The position numbers were made by a program, and so were the translations under genes. A stretch of 64,000 nucleotides of DNA from Stratiolaelaps scimitus. Taxonomy: Eukaryota > Arthropoda > Arachnida > Mesostigmata > Laelapidae. The stretch spans positions 4,148,501 to 4,212,500 of the forward strand of contig JABWDB010000015.1 in assembly GCA_019614645.1 (NCBI GenBank), written 5' to 3'. The notes beneath the pieces are model-generated. The model had not been told where the DNA came from. It worked only from the letters and a program-made list of their open reading frames with translations, and did not search any database. Of the stretch, positions 1 to 11,999 are shown piece after piece. Numbering within the stretch: position 1 is the first letter of the stretch; each line of letters begins with the position of its first letter.

Positions 1-178
1 AGTCTCCTCGGTGATCTCCAGCCGCCCGTTTCCAGCCAAGTCTCTGGCTGTATGAAACCAGAGGCCACAGATTCGAGTCCCGCTGCATGACATATCTATG
101 AGTGAACCTAGACCGCATTGTAAAACTGCACTTCCTTTAATACAACAGTAAATGTTTGTCTTTATTTTTACCCTTCTG
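1..178 (+). mobile_element. tRNA-derived SINE, family C, copy 1 (cut by window edge)
   Basis: The segment matches a second copy at 33.06-33.24 kb and the 3' half of a third at 61.6 kb. Shared blocks in order are an anticodon-arm-like hairpin at 38-60, an RNA polymerase III B-box-like stretch GATTCGAGTCC at 70-80, the string TCCTTTAATA near 135, and a T-rich end resembling TTTACCTTTA. The layout (tRNA-like head, unrelated body, short simple tail) is that of a SINE, a non-autonomous retroelement moved by a LINE reverse transcriptase. The 5' end may lie outside the window, and I could not find target-site duplications. Confidence 0.6.
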
Positions 179-2559
179 AATCAAAGGCACCAGTGAGAGA
201 AAATTTTTTTTGCCGGATGCAGAAGGCCTGCCTGTCAAAGCAATATTTGCCAAATTTCGATAAATCTCATTCGGGATTGTTCCTTCAAGAAACAAACATT
301 TCAGATCAAGAACGCTGATTCTAGATCACTAAACAATGTTTCAGCTTCCACATTTACACATGATGATTGTCTTAAGAAACGGAACCAACGCTGAGCCACA
401 TGTACGCAAACGACTCACGTGAGCCAACAGCTCAGATTTCGCCTGCCTGTGACGCTCGGTTCGAAGGGTTATCAAAGCCTCCTCCAGGTACAAGATAGCT
501 CACAGCCAGTCAATATATATATATATATGGTGGAAAGCAAAGAAATATGCTCTGGCTTTATTGATCATCGAATTGTCCGTGCGCCGGCTCGTTGCCCGAC
601 TGTTGACGGAGGGCAATCAAGTAGAATGTGGTCACCATTTTTTGCCCGAGACTTGTTTATCTAGTTTTTCACGCTGCATGAATTGATACGCGAATCCAAT
701 CCATGGGTACGGCAGGTGAAGTTTAACAATGTGTGACGTGTGCAATGGCCAGCGACGTTCGAGCGGTCGAATAGCTTTCGGCAACTTTTTATTTCATGCC
801 CCAATGCACACGGTATTTCCTTGTGCGTGATTGTAGCTGACGGTCGCGAGCCGCTGTAGAAGATCACCGTGATAGCAATTATAGTACGGTGTCATTAACC
901 GTATGGATACGCCTGATGGCAGGGCGGTGTACAGCTCACGTCTACGAAAGGGCGGGGGGGGCGCAGGCTCGAGTCGCGTGACGTGCCATATAGATTACGT
1001 GGACATTGTAGAAAGTTCAGTTCCGCTAATAATAAACCCAATAAATGTTTCACAATAACGACGAAACGAACGGATTCAAACACGGTGTGTTTACAATAAA
1101 AAGGAACACACATATTCACACAATATGTTACAGAAAAATGTATGCTAGAGACAAAATGAAATGCAATTTTTTTTTTTGTATGCGGACCCCTGAAAGTCGC
1201 TTAGATCTACCTGTCGCCCTGCTCTTGACAGGTTCTATCAGTTTGTCAGTGAACGAACTACGCCTCGGCGCACCGGAAGTATGTTGACAGACGAAGCCAG
1301 TTGAAGATTTGCTTGCCCATAGACGAAGTCCCTTGAAGACTTGAAGCTCAAACTATTGAACCTTCATGCGGGAGCTATATGTCCTGCCGCTTAACGCTAG
1401 CTACAGCACAATATGTGCATGAAGTATACGTTCGTAAAATATACGTAAAATATTAGCATTTACTTTAGTCTGTATTTGAAATCGTTGGGGGCTACGGCGA
1501 TTCTGGCTGTGACTGTAAATACTAACAAATGGGGCTCTCCCTGCTCAGGACGTGGTCCATGGACATTTTCTGAACACTATCGTCATCTTGTTCTGTGCGA
1601 CGCACGTTATAGCCACAGCAATGAGTTAATCGGCTTACAACTTTCATGGATTTACTTGGTCGTTGAATATGGCAAAAAACAAACCTAGGAGAGCAACGAT
1701 TTCAGAACTGACCGATGGGTCTCGCAATCCGACGGTATAAGGGGCTGTCCATCGCAATGGTCAGCTTGTTTTGTTTGTGAGATCCCTGAACTATTGTTTT
1801 GCGGCGGCTTCCGTGACCCTTCTTGCGGCGGCCGTCGGCGGAAAGGAAGAGGCTATCATTACAAAAGTCATTAGCGGCTAGCCGGGTGGTACGCTTGAAT
1901 CTGCATACGAATCCAATATGCTTTTCCCACCGACCCGCGTAGCAAGCAGGCCTCAGGCCCGCTTGTAGGCCCTCGGCTCCCTGAGGCGGTGCGCGCTCTC
2001 ATGCGAAGCCGCTATACATACACAGCTATCCAGGCCGCTAGTGCACAGGCCCTCCGCGCTCTGGGTCTGCCACTCGAGCTCGTTGTACACACCCTGCTTC
2101 TCCAGCAGAAGCTTATTGGCCACTCGCTCACTGACTTTGAAGGATATGAGAGGCCCTAATGTTCTACGCTTCCCAGCTGAAGAAGGCTGACCGCCACCGT
2201 GCACCGCCATTGGATACGATCGATAACCGGCCGGACGTTCGGATCTCAGCTCTAGATGCGAGGGTGCAGGCTCCTGAGGGCGGGTTTGAGGCTCGGTGAA
2301 TCCTCTAACCGCCTTCGGAGGCGCATCTCGCTTTCGATCGCTTTTTCGATGGTCGACGACTTCTTGCTGCATATATCAAATTTGCCATTGAGAACGTTTA
2401 CTCGTACGCATGGGATCGGGTTCGCACGAAGCACAGCAAAAACGGCCGGAATCAGTGACCCAGTGGTGGTATCGCGCCGCCGTATCCGTGACATAGTTCG
2501 TAACGATTATCAAATACGATTAGCTGCGACGTCTATGAGGTTCATCCGTCGCGTATTTG
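179..2559. other. Stretch without recognisable gene
   Basis: Nothing here resembles a known protein. The only simple repeats are an (AT)n run at 512-528, a short G run near 955 and a T run near 1169. A 139-codon minus-strand open frame at 1953-2372 and a 189-codon plus-strand frame at 2256-2825 overlap each other and show no recognisable domain. The second runs through the tRNA-like segment, so it is probably non-coding. Confidence 0.6.
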
Positions 2560-2690
2560 GAGGGGAGGGGTGCCTGCTTCCGTGCGGACATGCCTATACA
2601 CCGTGTCCTCACGCAGGTGTGCAGGTTCGATCCCCACCATTGCACATTTTGATAAGTGGGGCTTTTCGCCAGAGAGATGAGATTGAGAAA
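2560..2690 (+). mobile_element. Possible tRNA-derived SINE head (single copy seen)
   Basis: GGTTCGATCCC at about 2624-2634 is a perfect match to the RNA polymerase III B box of tRNA genes. It is bracketed by TGTGCA and TGCACA, which could form a small stem. I could not place a convincing A box or a complete cloverleaf, so it is not a working tRNA gene as far as I can see. No other copy exists in the window to define the element's ends. It might be a SINE head or a chance match. Confidence 0.3.
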
Positions 2691-2841
2691 ACAACAATTT
2701 CTATAATTATGGTTTTTGAGTATAAAATAAACATGTCGACGACGCTTAGCTCGCTGCATTTTATCAGAAGATTATTCTATTATATTACCGCTCATGGGTG
2801 TCGTTCTATAATATTATATCTATAATCTATGTCTTCTAGTT

Positions 2842-3004
2842 TTTTTTTGTTTTTTTTAGAAGAGGAAATTTTTTTCAAGCGCACGGTTACCACCAGAGAC
2901 ACCTTCCAATGTCCATGAAAGTGGGCCGATCCAGTGCAGCGGGGGCTTGACGTGGATGAAAAAACGCCTCTGCCTGCTAAAACCACCATCCTCTGCTGAG
3001 AGTG
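2842..3004 (-). mobile_element. 163-bp SINE-like retroelement, family A, copy 1, with target-site duplication
   Basis: Read on the minus strand, the element starts with CTCTCAGCAGAGGATGGTGG and ends in a long A-rich tail, seen as T8-G-T8 on the plus strand. It is flanked by a duplication: TATGTCTTCTAGTT at 2828-2841 and TATCTCTTCTAGTT at 3005-3018, 13 of 14 identical. The second copy at 18.64-18.79 kb shares both boundaries, which defines a roughly 150-163-bp unit. A poly(A) tail plus a target-site duplication indicates LINE-mediated retrotransposition. I see no clear B box, so the origin of the head is unknown. Confidence 0.75.
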
Positions 3005-3018
3005 TATCTCTTCTAGTT

Positions 3019-6000
3019 AGTGATAATGGTGATGCCTTCTCTCACACATACACCCCGAGTGCAATGAGTGGCTCTACCTCACGCAGTGCGCTGAGAGCAA
3101 CAAGTGATGCGAAGCAAGCACTGTGATATAAGTTAGATTACCCGTTTCGCGATCATCTCTAGTCGAGATAATTGCCTCAGGTAATTTCGTTGAACTTTGG
3201 TACTCTATGCGATGCCTATCTTATCTCTGGATAATGCCAACGATTTCGAGTGCTGGTGTTGAATGATTGCTGGCCAGACACGGCAAAAAGTTATTATAGA
3301 TGTGGATTATGATTTGACGTCATCATCCCATCGCTCATGGAGTTGGCTGTACAACGTGCCATAGAATGGCCGGCGTGATTACCGGCCTTCTTTTCGAGCA
3401 AACCACTCCGATTATAGGTTTAGCTATGTATCGCTCACGAGATTGGGGTAACATCTTCGAAAGTTAGCCGTCGAATCGAATCCAACTATCTATCAGAGCT
3501 TGAATCATGAGATCATACTACCAGGTGTCTTTGAGGCTAACAAATCGCATAGTATCGCTCCTGCACGATACCTGCACGCTGCAACGCACATCAACGTACG
3601 TTCACGATGTTTGAGTCACGCCCCGCGTTACATTTGGTGGTGCCTTTTCCTGCCGTTTGAGTATACTGCCTATGCGGACGACAGCGGGACTGTCCAGGCA
3701 GCAGCGGCGTATGCGCCCTCAGAGTACGCAACAGCGCTAACCATTAGCCTAACCCGAAAGCCACTGTGCGCGCCTCATGGTCAGCGGCAGATCTGCAGAT
3801 GTGAACAGAGGTAGATGTAAGCGAGAATGTCGAGAACACTCACTAATGTGTCTTCACTGTCAGCGATGACACAGTCCTGACGGCCACGGCGCGGTGGCGA
3901 TTGCCTGATGAAGCCTCGAGGGCCCGCGGAATATCGCGAGACTCAAACCGATTTCAAGGGCAATCACCTATGGTACGCGGTGCGAATGCAGAGTGACACA
4001 GAACCGACCCTTCCTGCGTACGAGTGCTCGGCTGTCAATGGCCAAATTGCCGAGGAGATCTCGAAAACGGGCTCACGGAAGGGCGCCGCAGCCGCTGATT
4101 CGGAGGCGGCAGTGGCTGCTCCTGCTGCTGTTCTCTGCAGTTTACACAGGTTAGAGGGTCGTGTTGACCGTTGCAGTAGGTTGACACGTTGTTGCCATTG
4201 TCATGAGGAGGGGATTACGCTTGAGGGGAGGACGTGGGTGAGTGTCCGTACGGAGAGTAAATAGATGAGTGGCGACAGCATCCAAGGGTAAGTGTTTCGG
4301 GAAAACTTGTCGGTATTGTAATGGCAAAAAGGTGCTCAAAAGTTCCGGAAATATATCCATAGAAGGAGCCGAGCTGAGGCGAGCAGGAAGGCTCGTATCG
4401 TGAAAATTCGTATGCACGCAAAGTAATGTAAATTATGTGGCGGTGTTATGCTGAGGGTTCATCTTTCATAGACGAGTGTCCGAGGTGCTCTTTTGTAGGA
4501 AGTATGCCGTAACAGTGAAGCAAGGGAGAGTGAACTCCAATCGAGTGAAGGACGACTAGTGTAATCCTGTGTAATCATACTTCATGATAGTCTAAAGACA
4601 GGGAACATGCTAGGGTGTCGACGAAGTCAGTTAATGTTTGCATATGTAGGAAATGTCGGAAATTAGCTAGAACAAAGAAATCCCTTCTGAGGTCAGGCTG
4701 GTAAAAACCCAAGCAAGTGGCGCCTCCTTTTCTTCCCACCACTACCGAAGCGAGTGTAGATAAAACCAATGTCTAATAGTTTGCACATGGAGTTAGACCC
4801 CGAGGAGTAAATGTACCGAGCCGTATATCCGTATGCGTAACACGGACGACTTGCTTCAGCAGCTGCATAAACTCGAGACGTTTCCTTGATCGTCTCCCGC
4901 AACAGGAGGTCGTGATATAGAGACCGGCTCGGGTTTGGCGAGTGGAAAATCTCTGGTTTTTGCCTCGGCTGTCCTTCGTATGTGCAACTCCGGAGGCACC
5001 AACAATCAAGTTGGGGGATCCATTCATTCGTCAAGAACCCCCAGCTGCTCTGTGTGTCCTTAGCGAGGTTGGAGTTTCAGGGACTGGCGCAGTTCGGCGA
5101 GGCGCTAGTTTCTTTCAATGACCCCTCTTTCGCCAAAGGTTACAAAAGGAGCTATTAATCACGGCCATTGCTCGAGTACTATAGACCTTCAATCTGGCCA
5201 GCGGTCGACGTTGAAGTGCAACATCTTCTCGTATTGTGCTGAAAACATTGAGCCCGAGCCGAGCATGGCGAGCTCGACCGAGGTGTGCGGGCTCGATGTC
5301 GAGGCACGGCTTGGTGTTGCGAAGGTCACACGAATGGATTACCTATTTCCATTTACGGTTCGATTACCGGCAGACTCGGACACAAGTTCGCCCGATAGCC
5401 TGAGAGATTGTCAACGTTACAATCTTAGTCGATGGATGAACCGATACCGTCGTCGTGCTTGCGGTATTATTAATTAAGGCATCTAGTTAGTGAGCCTTTG
5501 AAAATAGTAGTTGTATTCGAATCTCTCGGATGAATGTATCTAATTGACATATGTATACTAATTGACCGCGTTCACTGCACGCTGCGAAATTCGTTTGCCG
5601 CGACGCAAGCAGCACATATCATTGAATCAAGAAAAATAATGAGGGGAAGATTAGAGCTTTTATAGTTTAAGCTTTTTTTATGACAAAGTAGATGAGCAAT
5701 TTACATAGATGTCGTAATTCATGTCCAGAGCTGTCTACCATAGTGAACGCGCAACATCGCTAGAGTCTATTTAGAGATGAGAGGCCTTGATGTTTATTAA
5801 GTTTAAATCGGAGGTGAGGCTTATAGGGAAGCTTGTAGAGTAGATGGTTCGGTATACGTGTGAGTGGCTCCTTGTCGCGCCTAAACTACTGCGGTTCTCA
5901 GCCCAGAAGGCCACACAGCGCCGTAGGCAATTCTACGGAATAAAGAGATAAATATGCATAGCGGTGGCAGGTCGCGTCGTTCACCGTCAGAAGGACGAGG

Positions 6001-7639
6001 CAAGATCAGAGCAAGATCGCAGTTCGGACTTCTAACGACAGCTCCGCGGGAGTGGAAAGTTAAGCTCGTAAAAGTGTAGAGCCCTTGATTTTTTTGGGCT
6101 GCTCCCCAACCGATACAAAATGAATGGACCGCTCCCTTAAGGCATCGAGCTGTCCTCTGACAAGATTCACGATCGATAGTTTCGTCGCGATCACAAGCCA
6201 GGGCTAAAGTAGGTTAGGTTGCGATCCCAGGAGGCCGTCTTCTCTCAAGTAGATAATGATAGATGGAGCTATAGCACTATGTAATTTAAATACCGTCCTT
6301 TGATCCTGCGATCCCAAAGTTAATGGCCTGAACTCCAAATAGTCAGCGGACTATCCGTGTACTCTGGTAAACGATCACGTGGGCGCCATGTTGGCGATAG
6401 GTAGTGTGCAAGTTTTTTGCTTTACATTGCACGTATACTCGACATCGATATCGGAATCCCTCGATATCTCATCTTACCCTTACTTCAGGAGTTGACCCGG
6501 TTGGTACGCGGAGCAGAAGCGTGCACAATCGGATAAAGCACTACAGCAATTTGAGATGGTTGAATACACAGTTCACTTAATCGTGAGGATATGTGGCATC
6601 ATGTACCTCACTTCAGATCATTCGCTTGTGTTTGCATGTTCAACCCGGCTATCTAGGCACATCCGAAACTGAAATAATTGCTTCATGTGGCGGTCCACAG
6701 TTGTCCGCCTGCAGAACCGCGCACGGTTGAATTGCATTGCTCAGAGCCGATTTTGTCTCAGAATCCACGTCGCCGGAGGAGGCTGATTCCTTGCCATTTG
6801 GTTGGACCTGCGATCACCGAGCGTTAACTGTGATGATATCCTCGAGACCTTGCGTCGACCATTTTCTCCTCGTCCAGCATGATCTTCGGAAGAAAATCGC
6901 CTCCTATCAGCTGTGGTCAATGGGAACGTTTAGTTAGACGAGCTATATATTCAGTTTTGGATAAGAAAGGCATATTGTTCCCTATAGCTATCACGGAAGC
7001 TTGAGCAAGCCTGATAGCACGAAGCTTTGAAGAAGATCCGCTTTTGCTTCGAATATCTCCCTCTCGTACCTGTCTTGGCCTTGATAGATTTTTTCTAACT
7101 TGTCCTTTTCGCGTCACTCACGATCAGTGAACCAATTAGCTCATCGGGACCCCTCGATGCGGACTCCTCAAGGTGTTCGATGACGTGGTAGGGTAGTTGC
7201 TTTTGAATTTTTCTCCGCCACGGCTTTCCTCTCAAGAAACAAAGCTTTTCTCGGTGTGCACCTCTTCGACGCAATAAATCCTGAAAGCTGTAGGCAGTGC
7301 CATCGGTGGTTATGGCTATTTCCTTGGCGATAGTGAAACAGATCGCCAGAATACGAAGTCGGAAGGTCTGGCGTTGATACAGGCCACTTGCTAATCAGGG
7401 GCGACACTCGAGGTTTGCAATAACCAATGTGGGCTCACTGGTCCGGATACTCCTACGTAAAAATAGTCTACGGGTAGATCTGGTCTCACTACAAAACTTG
7501 ACATTATTTAGACTCGTAACATACAGTCTAAATCACACCATGTAAAGGGGAACTATTCTCGGATACACGCGTACCGTGTTTCGTACATGACAAACTCTGT
7601 ACCACAATGGAAGTTGGTGTAGTGTAGTGGACGTTAGAT
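3019..7639. other. Long stretch without recognisable gene
   Basis: Only short open frames are present (118 codons at 3908-4264, 113 at 4693-5034 on the minus strand, 119 at 5118-5477). None shows a domain I recognise. No simple repeat longer than about 12 bp was noticed. The 5.5-6.7 kb part is rich in stops in all frames. Confidence 0.6.
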
Positions 7640-9060
7640 ATTGATTGAGAGCCGCCCGAAAACTGCTTGTAGAAGTACTATCGATCGAGACCCACGACTA
7701 CACTGCTATTGGTCTGTTGGAAACGACGAACGACTCGTTTCGCTACATAGCGTCCGTTGGCTGGTGGAGCCAGACAGAGTCTCTGAGAGCTCAGAGCAGG
7801 TTTCGGCGACAGCTGGGCCTTGCCAGCCTTCGTGTGTCCGCGCCTCTGTGGCTCTGAAGGAGCGAGTACACCATTCGGAGGGGTCTTGCAACTGCACAAC
7901 CGTTCCAGGACTCTGTCCTGAAGGCGTGACGCCAGATGAGGGGCGGTCTGAGATGGCGGTCTGGAACTGTTGCTTGTTTCTGTATTGGCCGGCTGCCGGC
8001 GGCTCTGTGTCGCTACCCTACAAGCGGTAGGAGCAACCTCGTCGAGTTTACGACCATGACAAGGGTGCAGAACGTTGCACTGGTTGCACATAGGGAAGTG
8101 ATGGTAGTGGCCAGCTCCAAACGGAGACGAGACTTAGATCCATCCCGTGCCCCAGTTCCTCCATAGTCATTCTTCCATAGCCGAACTCCTTTGTTGCCTC
8201 GACGTGTGAGGGTCCAGCTGTGCACACCCAGCGAGAAAAACACCCCTGTATTGCCCCCTCCACCCGGACACATTGTGATAGACCATACCCCGTGATAGCC
8301 ACATGTACTCCTCTCGTTGTTCGGTGCAATGTCGAGGTACTCGACTTGGAAGGTTGTTCGCGAACCTGAACGGTGGAACAACCTCTCGCCGTCTCCGTTT
8401 CGTCCAGGACCTCTCCCAGCGGTTGGGCGACAGCGCCGAAGACAGCTCAACCCAATGCGTCTCACCGTCCAGCGGAGTCGTTCGGCGGTGGCCCTTTGAG
8501 CTAAACCATCAGTATGCCTACCTGTCAAAGGCGTCTAACAGCTCCCAAGCGGTGCGCGTGATTGGGCATAGCACAGACCTTATTCTTGTGGCAGAGGATC
8601 GCCACTGTCACAACGCAGTGTAGAACACCCACCACATCACTAGCGTTATACCGCTCAGTTACCTCGTTGATCAGGTCGGGAGGGCCAGATCGGTTTGCTC
8701 CGGCAGCATTACCACACCACAAGAGCAACAAGAGACATCCTCGCTGCAGAGCCAACCATACCAAAGCAACGTTCCCATCATCCGGTATCGCGATGTTGGC
8801 GTCGCTGCTCTGGGCCAGCGGGGCAGTGTCAATGGAGTCAACGGAGCTAAGCCAAGCACACAGCCGAACCCGTATGTCTCTCGCCTCCACGGGAAGTACC
8901 AGCAATGTCGTAATGCTCAAAGGCGAAAGACGAAGCTGGTCCGGCGGTAGCAAGGCAGTACGTGTCGTCTCGTCGGATCTCGCCGCAGCTGGAACGATGA
9001 TGGTTGCCATCGGCGGAACCCGATGGAGGCGCCTGGAGCAGGGGGTAATGTCATGGTAAT
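7640..9060. other. Block with unusually open frames on both strands; possibly decayed coding sequence
   Basis: Several frames of 120-170 codons overlap here on both strands, for example 8013-8528 and 8525-9010 on the minus strand and 8562-9059 on the plus strand. One plus-strand frame is open from 8282 to the TAG at 8948-8950 apart from a single TAG at 8621-8623. Its second half (8624-8947) has no Met start and a protein-like composition rich in S, Q, V and N. I recognise no domain in any frame. It could be a pseudogene, an untranslated exon or simply C+G-rich sequence with few stops. The strand of any ancestral gene is not determined. Confidence 0.3.
8282..8950 (+). pseudogene. Candidate broken reading frame with one internal TAG
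   Basis: The frame is bounded by TAG at 8279-8281 and TAG at 8948-8950 and carries one internal TAG at 8621-8623. A first Met at 8303-8305 would give 106 residues before the internal stop; another 108 codons follow in the same frame. No signal peptide, membrane segment or known motif is visible. One base change in a CAG codon would account for the internal stop, but other open frames cover the same bases, so this assignment is weak. Confidence 0.18.
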
Positions 9061-11730
9061 GAATGCGATGCGCTCGCTAGCACAGATCAGCGTGAGGGCA
9101 CGAAGGTACGCGGACGATTGTGAATCGCGACGAACGGTCGTGGCCCTCGATCCGACTTCCAGCTAGAACCTAAATACAATACTTGTTTCCGACTGTGTGT
9201 ATTGGCTGTGTCGTACGAGGGGCAAGTAGAGACCGAGGCTATGTCGCCCGCTGTCAACACATGCTACGGCTGTGTAATTATGTTTAATTAATGTTAATTT
9301 ATGTAGTTAGGGAAGATGGATACACGTCAAGACTGCAGTGAAGGCAATGCACGGGGGCTACGAGAGGTAGTTAATAGGCGTAGATGGCGTAGGCCCTCGG
9401 CGAGCTATAATCGTTCTGCTGCGACGAGACCCATTCAGATTGTACAGATCTCACTTTGTAGGAACACCTCGCTGAGTAGGAACTCGTAAACTGCGATAAA
9501 GCGGCGCATGAGGGAAGATTGATGCCGCGTGACGCTCTCACTCGAGCGTTTCGTGAACTCCACGAATCACTCCCCCCCCTTCAAAGAACAACGTTTGCTT
9601 CGGGAAATCTAGCAGTGTTCCAACAGGCCTGACACTACGAGCAATGGTGGACTTTTTAGCGATAGGGATATACTGTATACACTATTTATGTATATTTTTC
9701 ATTTTTCTTGCGTTCTTAGCTTTGTGTCTCCGGAGGCACCAGGTCGACGAAGTACTGCTGTAACAAGGCAATGGACAAAGAGATGCGTCAAAAAATCATA
9801 CTTCTATATAACGCACTCGTATACGAAGTTGGACAAGAAGCTTGGTGGGCGACTGTCCTCTCAATGAATGACGTGTCTGTGTCTAGCACTTCGGATAACT
9901 TGAGCATCATTCCTTTGGGCTTCCATCTGCCTTCGCCAATGAAGTTTGCAGCTGAGGTGTCATCTGTGTTCGGCCCGCTAGAAGATGGTGTACTGAGAGG
10001 GGATGGGAGAGCCCCACAAGGTTTAGCTGCATTATCTCGGTAAACGTTTCGGGTGTCCGTTCGTGTTACGTGGATATTTGGAAAGATCCGACTACTTACT
10101 TAATGCAGAACACTGGTGACACAGCCTCATTAGATCGCAGTATGGTAACTGCTCTACTAATTACAACACTTCGATTGATAAAAGTCATTTGCAGATTGTC
10201 TTGTGCCCGGGACGTATGAAGATTAAAAACCTATATGAAGACAGTCATTTGACAGTCATTCAAGACAACTATCGAATAAACAATATTCAATCCAGACACA
10301 AATGTTATGGACTCTGGATTCCACGGACTCAATGCAGAACACTGGTTACACAGCCTCTGTAAATTGAGATAATTCGCTATACCAGCACGCGGCTTGGTTG
10401 ACATACGAGAGACAGAGAGAACCGTGTGCTCAAAATATAGGAGACAAATCCCTATTTAATTCAAGCTGAAACGGAGCCCAAAGCGTGCTGTCAATTTCGC
10501 GGGAGCATAAGTACTATTCTTCTGTAGAAATAAGCTGGTTCGGTTGGGTTCTGGACGATGAGAAAACTTGTTGGAGAATCGCTTTTAATCAGGACATTTG
10601 TGACATCATATGTATACTAGACACCCGTCTCTACTGAATTTGCGGTCATTTTCAAGGTATCCGAGCCTGTGTTGTCACTGCTGTCCGCTGACGTGCAACT
10701 GGCGTCACGCATGGGCAGAAGGTGGCAATTTGCCTAGAGGGCAAACGTCAAAGATCTATCTCAAATCTCTTGCGGACGACGATAACTGGCAAAGATCCAT
10801 TGCTGTTGACGTCTCTCGACGATTGTACGTTTTCAACACGGCAAGAACAAAACAGCGACAAGATATTTCGTCCTGCAATGAAGACCAGCAAGAATGACTG
10901 TTCTTACTTGGGTAAAAACAGAGCCTTCTCTCTATCTTCCACTCATACGTCGACGTGATATCTTGAGACTCTTATCATAAGTTTCGTGTCACGTGGGAAC
11001 CAGCCCGTGTGACGTTGAAACACCTTGCCATTGCAAGGGGTCGTAGAAAGCGAGACCGCAGAGTGCGGTTGAAATTGTGGTACGCACAAGGCGAAGCCAT
11101 CTCGCGATGTGTACGCGACTAATTACTGTTGAACTTATTCTCAATCTGCTTGAGTGATTAGGAATGATATCAGTACGGGGTGTTAACCTGTCGTCTGGGT
11201 TGAATTAGGTGGAGTCGAGTTGTGGTAGGGCGAATGGCCACGTTGGGTATTGTACATCGGGACAGCAAGGAGCGCGAAATAGTAATGACGAATTTCTCGG
11301 CAGCTTTTTCTCGTTGTTGTTCCTGCAGCAATTAGCCGTCGCTTAATCATCGTAGTCAGTCCGAGAATTGTGGCTGGATAAGCGTCTCCCTTTGCGACTG
11401 AGCTATTTGCGTAGCAGATAAATCGTGGCAAGATTAATTAGAGAAGTACCTCAAAAGTTCAACAAAATGTCAACTCGACGACAGATACAGATCAGCTTCA
11501 ATCAGTTAGCGAATGATCACATGTCATGTGTGACATTTGTCAATGTCTAAGTTTGTTATTAACCCACCATATTCTTGATGTACAAAGTCGGCACACGGCT
11601 TCTCGCTTAACGAAGTTCGCCGCATCATCGACGTCACTCTGTTGAAAGCCTGCTCGCGGCTTCAGTGGGCTGCCTTCAGCATTTGGGTGCCGATCTGTTA
11701 TATCAATTCGTCGATCTATCAATATATCCA

Positions 11731-11733
<3 letters not shown>
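9061..11733. other. Stretch without recognisable gene
   Basis: No open frame over 95 codons and no domain seen. The only structure noted is the pair of 27-bp direct repeats listed separately, with several shorter AGTCATTT-type repeats between them near 10180-10260. Confidence 0.6.
10102..10357. repeat. 27-bp direct repeats 229 bp apart
   Basis: AATGCAGAACACTGG plus the following 12 bases occur at 10102-10128 and again at 10331-10357 with one difference in 27. The 202 bp between them contain partial internal repeats (CAGTCATT, TTGACAGTCATTCA). The repeats are too long for a usual target-site duplication, so a diverged local duplication is more likely. Confidence 0.7.
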
Positions 11734-11769
<36 letters not shown>

Positions 11770-11943
11770 TTGATATAATCTATCTATGTCCGTCCGCATC
11801 CGTGACTCTTCGTATACGCCCCGTATATCTATACGCTGCGTAACAAGGTCTACTGCGGACAACTGCTTGATTCCGTTAGTTGAGTTGGCTCCTCTCCGAC
11901 TCGGCTAATCAGGCCACATATATATATATATATATATATATAT
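11734..11943. repeat. Two (AT)n microsatellites, 11734-11767 and 11918-11943
   Basis: Perfect AT dinucleotide tracts. The first lies between TTATATCAAT (11699-11708) and ATTGATATAA (about 11770-11779), so the flanks can pair and extend the cruciform-forming AT tract. Confidence 0.95.
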
Positions 11944-11999
11944 TATCTGCAAAAACAACCGTGTCTGCTCCGGCAGCAGCGTTGGCGGCATTTCTGAAT

